Below, piece by piece: positions 5,742 to 6,509 of a DNA stretch of 6,509 nucleotides. A model generated the notes under the pieces. That model made no database searches. It saw nothing but the letters and a program-made list of their open reading frames with translations, and was not told where the DNA came from. The position numbers and the translations under genes were made by a program. This stretch comes from Verrucomicrobiota bacterium (GTDB lineage: Bacteria; Verrucomicrobiota; Kiritimatiellia; Kiritimatiellales; Tichowtungiaceae): positions 1-6,509 of the forward strand of contig JAUXCB010000089.1 of assembly GCA_030619095.1 (NCBI GenBank), given 5' to 3'. Position 1 is the first letter of the stretch. The number at the start of each line of letters is the position of its first letter.

Positions 5742-6470
5742 ATGAGTACGTTGCCACTTAAAGATTGTAAGGGAAAGACACTGGGCGAAGTGACCTTGAG
5801 CGATACGTTCGCGGTCACCGATAAAGGCGAACAGGCGCTCTTTCTGACGATTATGAAACATCAGGCTGCACAGCACCAGGGTTCTGCGAATACGCAGGGC
5901 AAGGGCGCGGTTGCCGGAACGGGTGCAAAACCCTGGAAGCAGAAGGGGCTGGGTCGTGCCCGCGCCGGGTACAAACAGTCGCCCATCTGGCGCGGCGGTG
6001 CGGTTGCCTGGGGTCCGCACCCGCGTAAAGTTCGTAAAAGTATGCCGAAAAAAGTGGCGCGCCTCGCGTTTGCCCGCGCCTTCGGAACTCGGGCTGCGGA
6101 AGAAGCGATTACGGTGATCGATTCCATCCAACTGGATGCTCCGAAAACCAAAGGCCTTACCTCGATTTTCCAAACCTTGGAAATGAAAGGCAAAGTGCTT
6201 CTGATTATCGCCGAAATGGATAACAACATTTGTCTCGCCGCACGGAATCTGCAGGATATCGAAGTGGTTTGCGCCGATAACGTGAATACCTACCAGATTG
6301 TTCGCTATCCGCAGATCGTGATTACGAAAGCAGGGATGGAAAAGCTCGAAGAGCGCATGGCCGGAACCAGAGGTTCCGCCTCCGCCAAGGTTCCGGCGGA
6401 CAGGCAGGAGTCAGTGGTCAAAGGTTCCGCCTCCGCCAAGGCTGCGGCGGACAAGCAGGAGTCGGAATAA
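5742..6470 (+). CDS. rplD: 50S ribosomal protein L4 with a repeat-derived C-terminal tail
   Basis: A 242-residue L4, which binds 23S rRNA domain I early in assembly and lines the exit tunnel with its extended loop. The loop is recognisable from GTGAKPWKQKGLGRARAG, SPIWRGG and PKKVARLAFARA. The family domain ends around residue 208, after VITKAGMEKLEERM, and E. coli L4 is 201 residues long. The remaining 33 or so residues are two similar peptides, GSASAKVPADRQES and GSASAKAAADKQES, encoded by a duplicated 42-bp palindromic repeat, and they are not part of normal L4. The reading frame is kept to a TAA that overlaps the rplW start by one base. AGGA at 5733-5736, five bases from the ATG, supports the start. 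The tail is likely surface-exposed and disordered. Confidence 0.97.
   Translation: MSTLPLKDCKGKTLGEVTLSDTFAVTDKGEQALFLTIMKHQAAQHQGSANTQGKGAVAGTGAKPWKQKGLGRARAGYKQSPIWRGGAVAWGPHPRKVRKSMPKKVARLAFARAFGTRAAEEAITVIDSIQLDAPKTKGLTSIFQTLEMKGKVLLIIAEMDNNICLAARNLQDIEVVCADNVNTYQIVRYPQIVITKAGMEKLEERMAGTRGSASAKVPADRQESVVKGSASAKAAADKQESE
6371..6412 (+). repeat. 42-bp palindromic repeat, copy A, in the L4 tail
   Basis: The first of two copies, 51 bases apart, differing at three positions. The core stem TCCGCC (6381-6386) pairs with GGCGGA (6395-6400). Its left edge also forms a 7-bp hairpin with native L4 sequence, CGGAACC-AGA-GGTTCCG (6362-6378). It encodes GSASAKVPADRQES in frame. Copy A carries GTTCCGG in the loop region where copy B has GCTGCGG. 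Confidence 0.82.
6422..6463 (+). repeat. 42-bp palindromic repeat, copy B, in the L4 tail
   Basis: The second copy follows nine bases after copy A and matches it at 39 of 42 positions. The stem TCCGCC (6432-6437) pairs with GGCGGA (6446-6451) around an 8-nt loop. It encodes GSASAKAAADKQES. Its right end, GCAGGAGTC, contains the AGGAG that lies in front of rplW. The direct duplication may reflect two insertions or one local duplication. Confidence 0.82.
6457..6461 (+). promoter_or_regulatory. rplW ribosome binding site lying inside repeat copy B
   Basis: AGGAG is followed by eight bases and then the ATG at 6470, near-ideal Shine-Dalgarno spacing. The motif is part of the repeated unit (also present as AGGAG in copy A at 6406-6410), so the rplW initiation signal appears to be contributed by the repeat. 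The GGAG could pair with CTCC at 6431-6434, which would partly hide it. Confidence 0.6.
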
Positions 6471-6509
6471 TGAAAGATATCTATCAGGTAATTAATAAAG
6501 CACTGCTGA
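6470..6509 (+). CDS. rplW: 50S ribosomal protein L23, N-terminal fragment
   Basis: Only 13 codons are visible, MKDIYQVINKALL, before the window ends. The sequence matches the usual L23 opening (MKD-x-Y-x-VI-x-x-PLL), and rplW follows rplD in the S10 operon of most bacteria. L23 sits at the exit-tunnel mouth and docks trigger factor and SRP. The start overlaps the rplD stop (TAATG), so translation is probably coupled to L4. Confidence 0.88.
   Translation, partial: MKDIYQVINKALL

Overview
This is a bacterial window dominated by a ribosomal-protein operon that joins the classical str and S10 clusters. The + strand order is rpsL, rpsG, fusA, rpsJ, rplC, rplD and the first codons of rplW. No tuf gene lies between fusA and rpsJ, and no long leader precedes rpsJ. 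The organism is not identifiable from the sequence alone. A joined str/S10 cluster without tufA, moderately high GC and many palindromic repeats would fit a member of the PVC superphylum (for example Kiritimatiellota or another Verrucomicrobia relative), but this is inference.

Layout. Bases 1-106 hold the 5' end of a leftward gene that runs off the window; it is unidentified and possibly a transposase. Bases 107-223 are a divergent intergenic region with an inverted repeat that covers the leftward gene's ribosome binding site. Bases 224-1534 encode an exported thioredoxin-like domain fused to a CcdA/DsbD-type membrane domain, a thiol electron-transfer protein. Bases 1535-1724 carry a strong sigma70-like promoter with A-tracts upstream, which should drive the operon. 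Bases 1725-6509 are tightly packed translation genes: S12, S7, EF-G, S10, L3, L4 and L23. Gaps are 8-45 bp, and rplD and rplW overlap by one base (TAATG).

The unusual content is a set of palindromic repeats lying inside genes and kept in frame. A 54-bp cloverleaf-like repeat codes for exactly 18 residues in the linker between the two domains of the redox protein. A 106-bp nested inverted repeat sits in a hydrophilic loop of the same protein. Two copies of a 42-bp repeat form the extra C-terminal tail of ribosomal protein L4, and the last copy also supplies the apparent Shine-Dalgarno sequence of rplW. This resembles in principle the Rickettsia palindromic elements, which insert in frame into proteins. 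Here three different families occur within 6.5 kb, one of them in a core ribosomal protein.

The operon genes themselves look intact and ordinary. EF-G has a longer N-terminus than usual and lacks a clear ribosome binding site.
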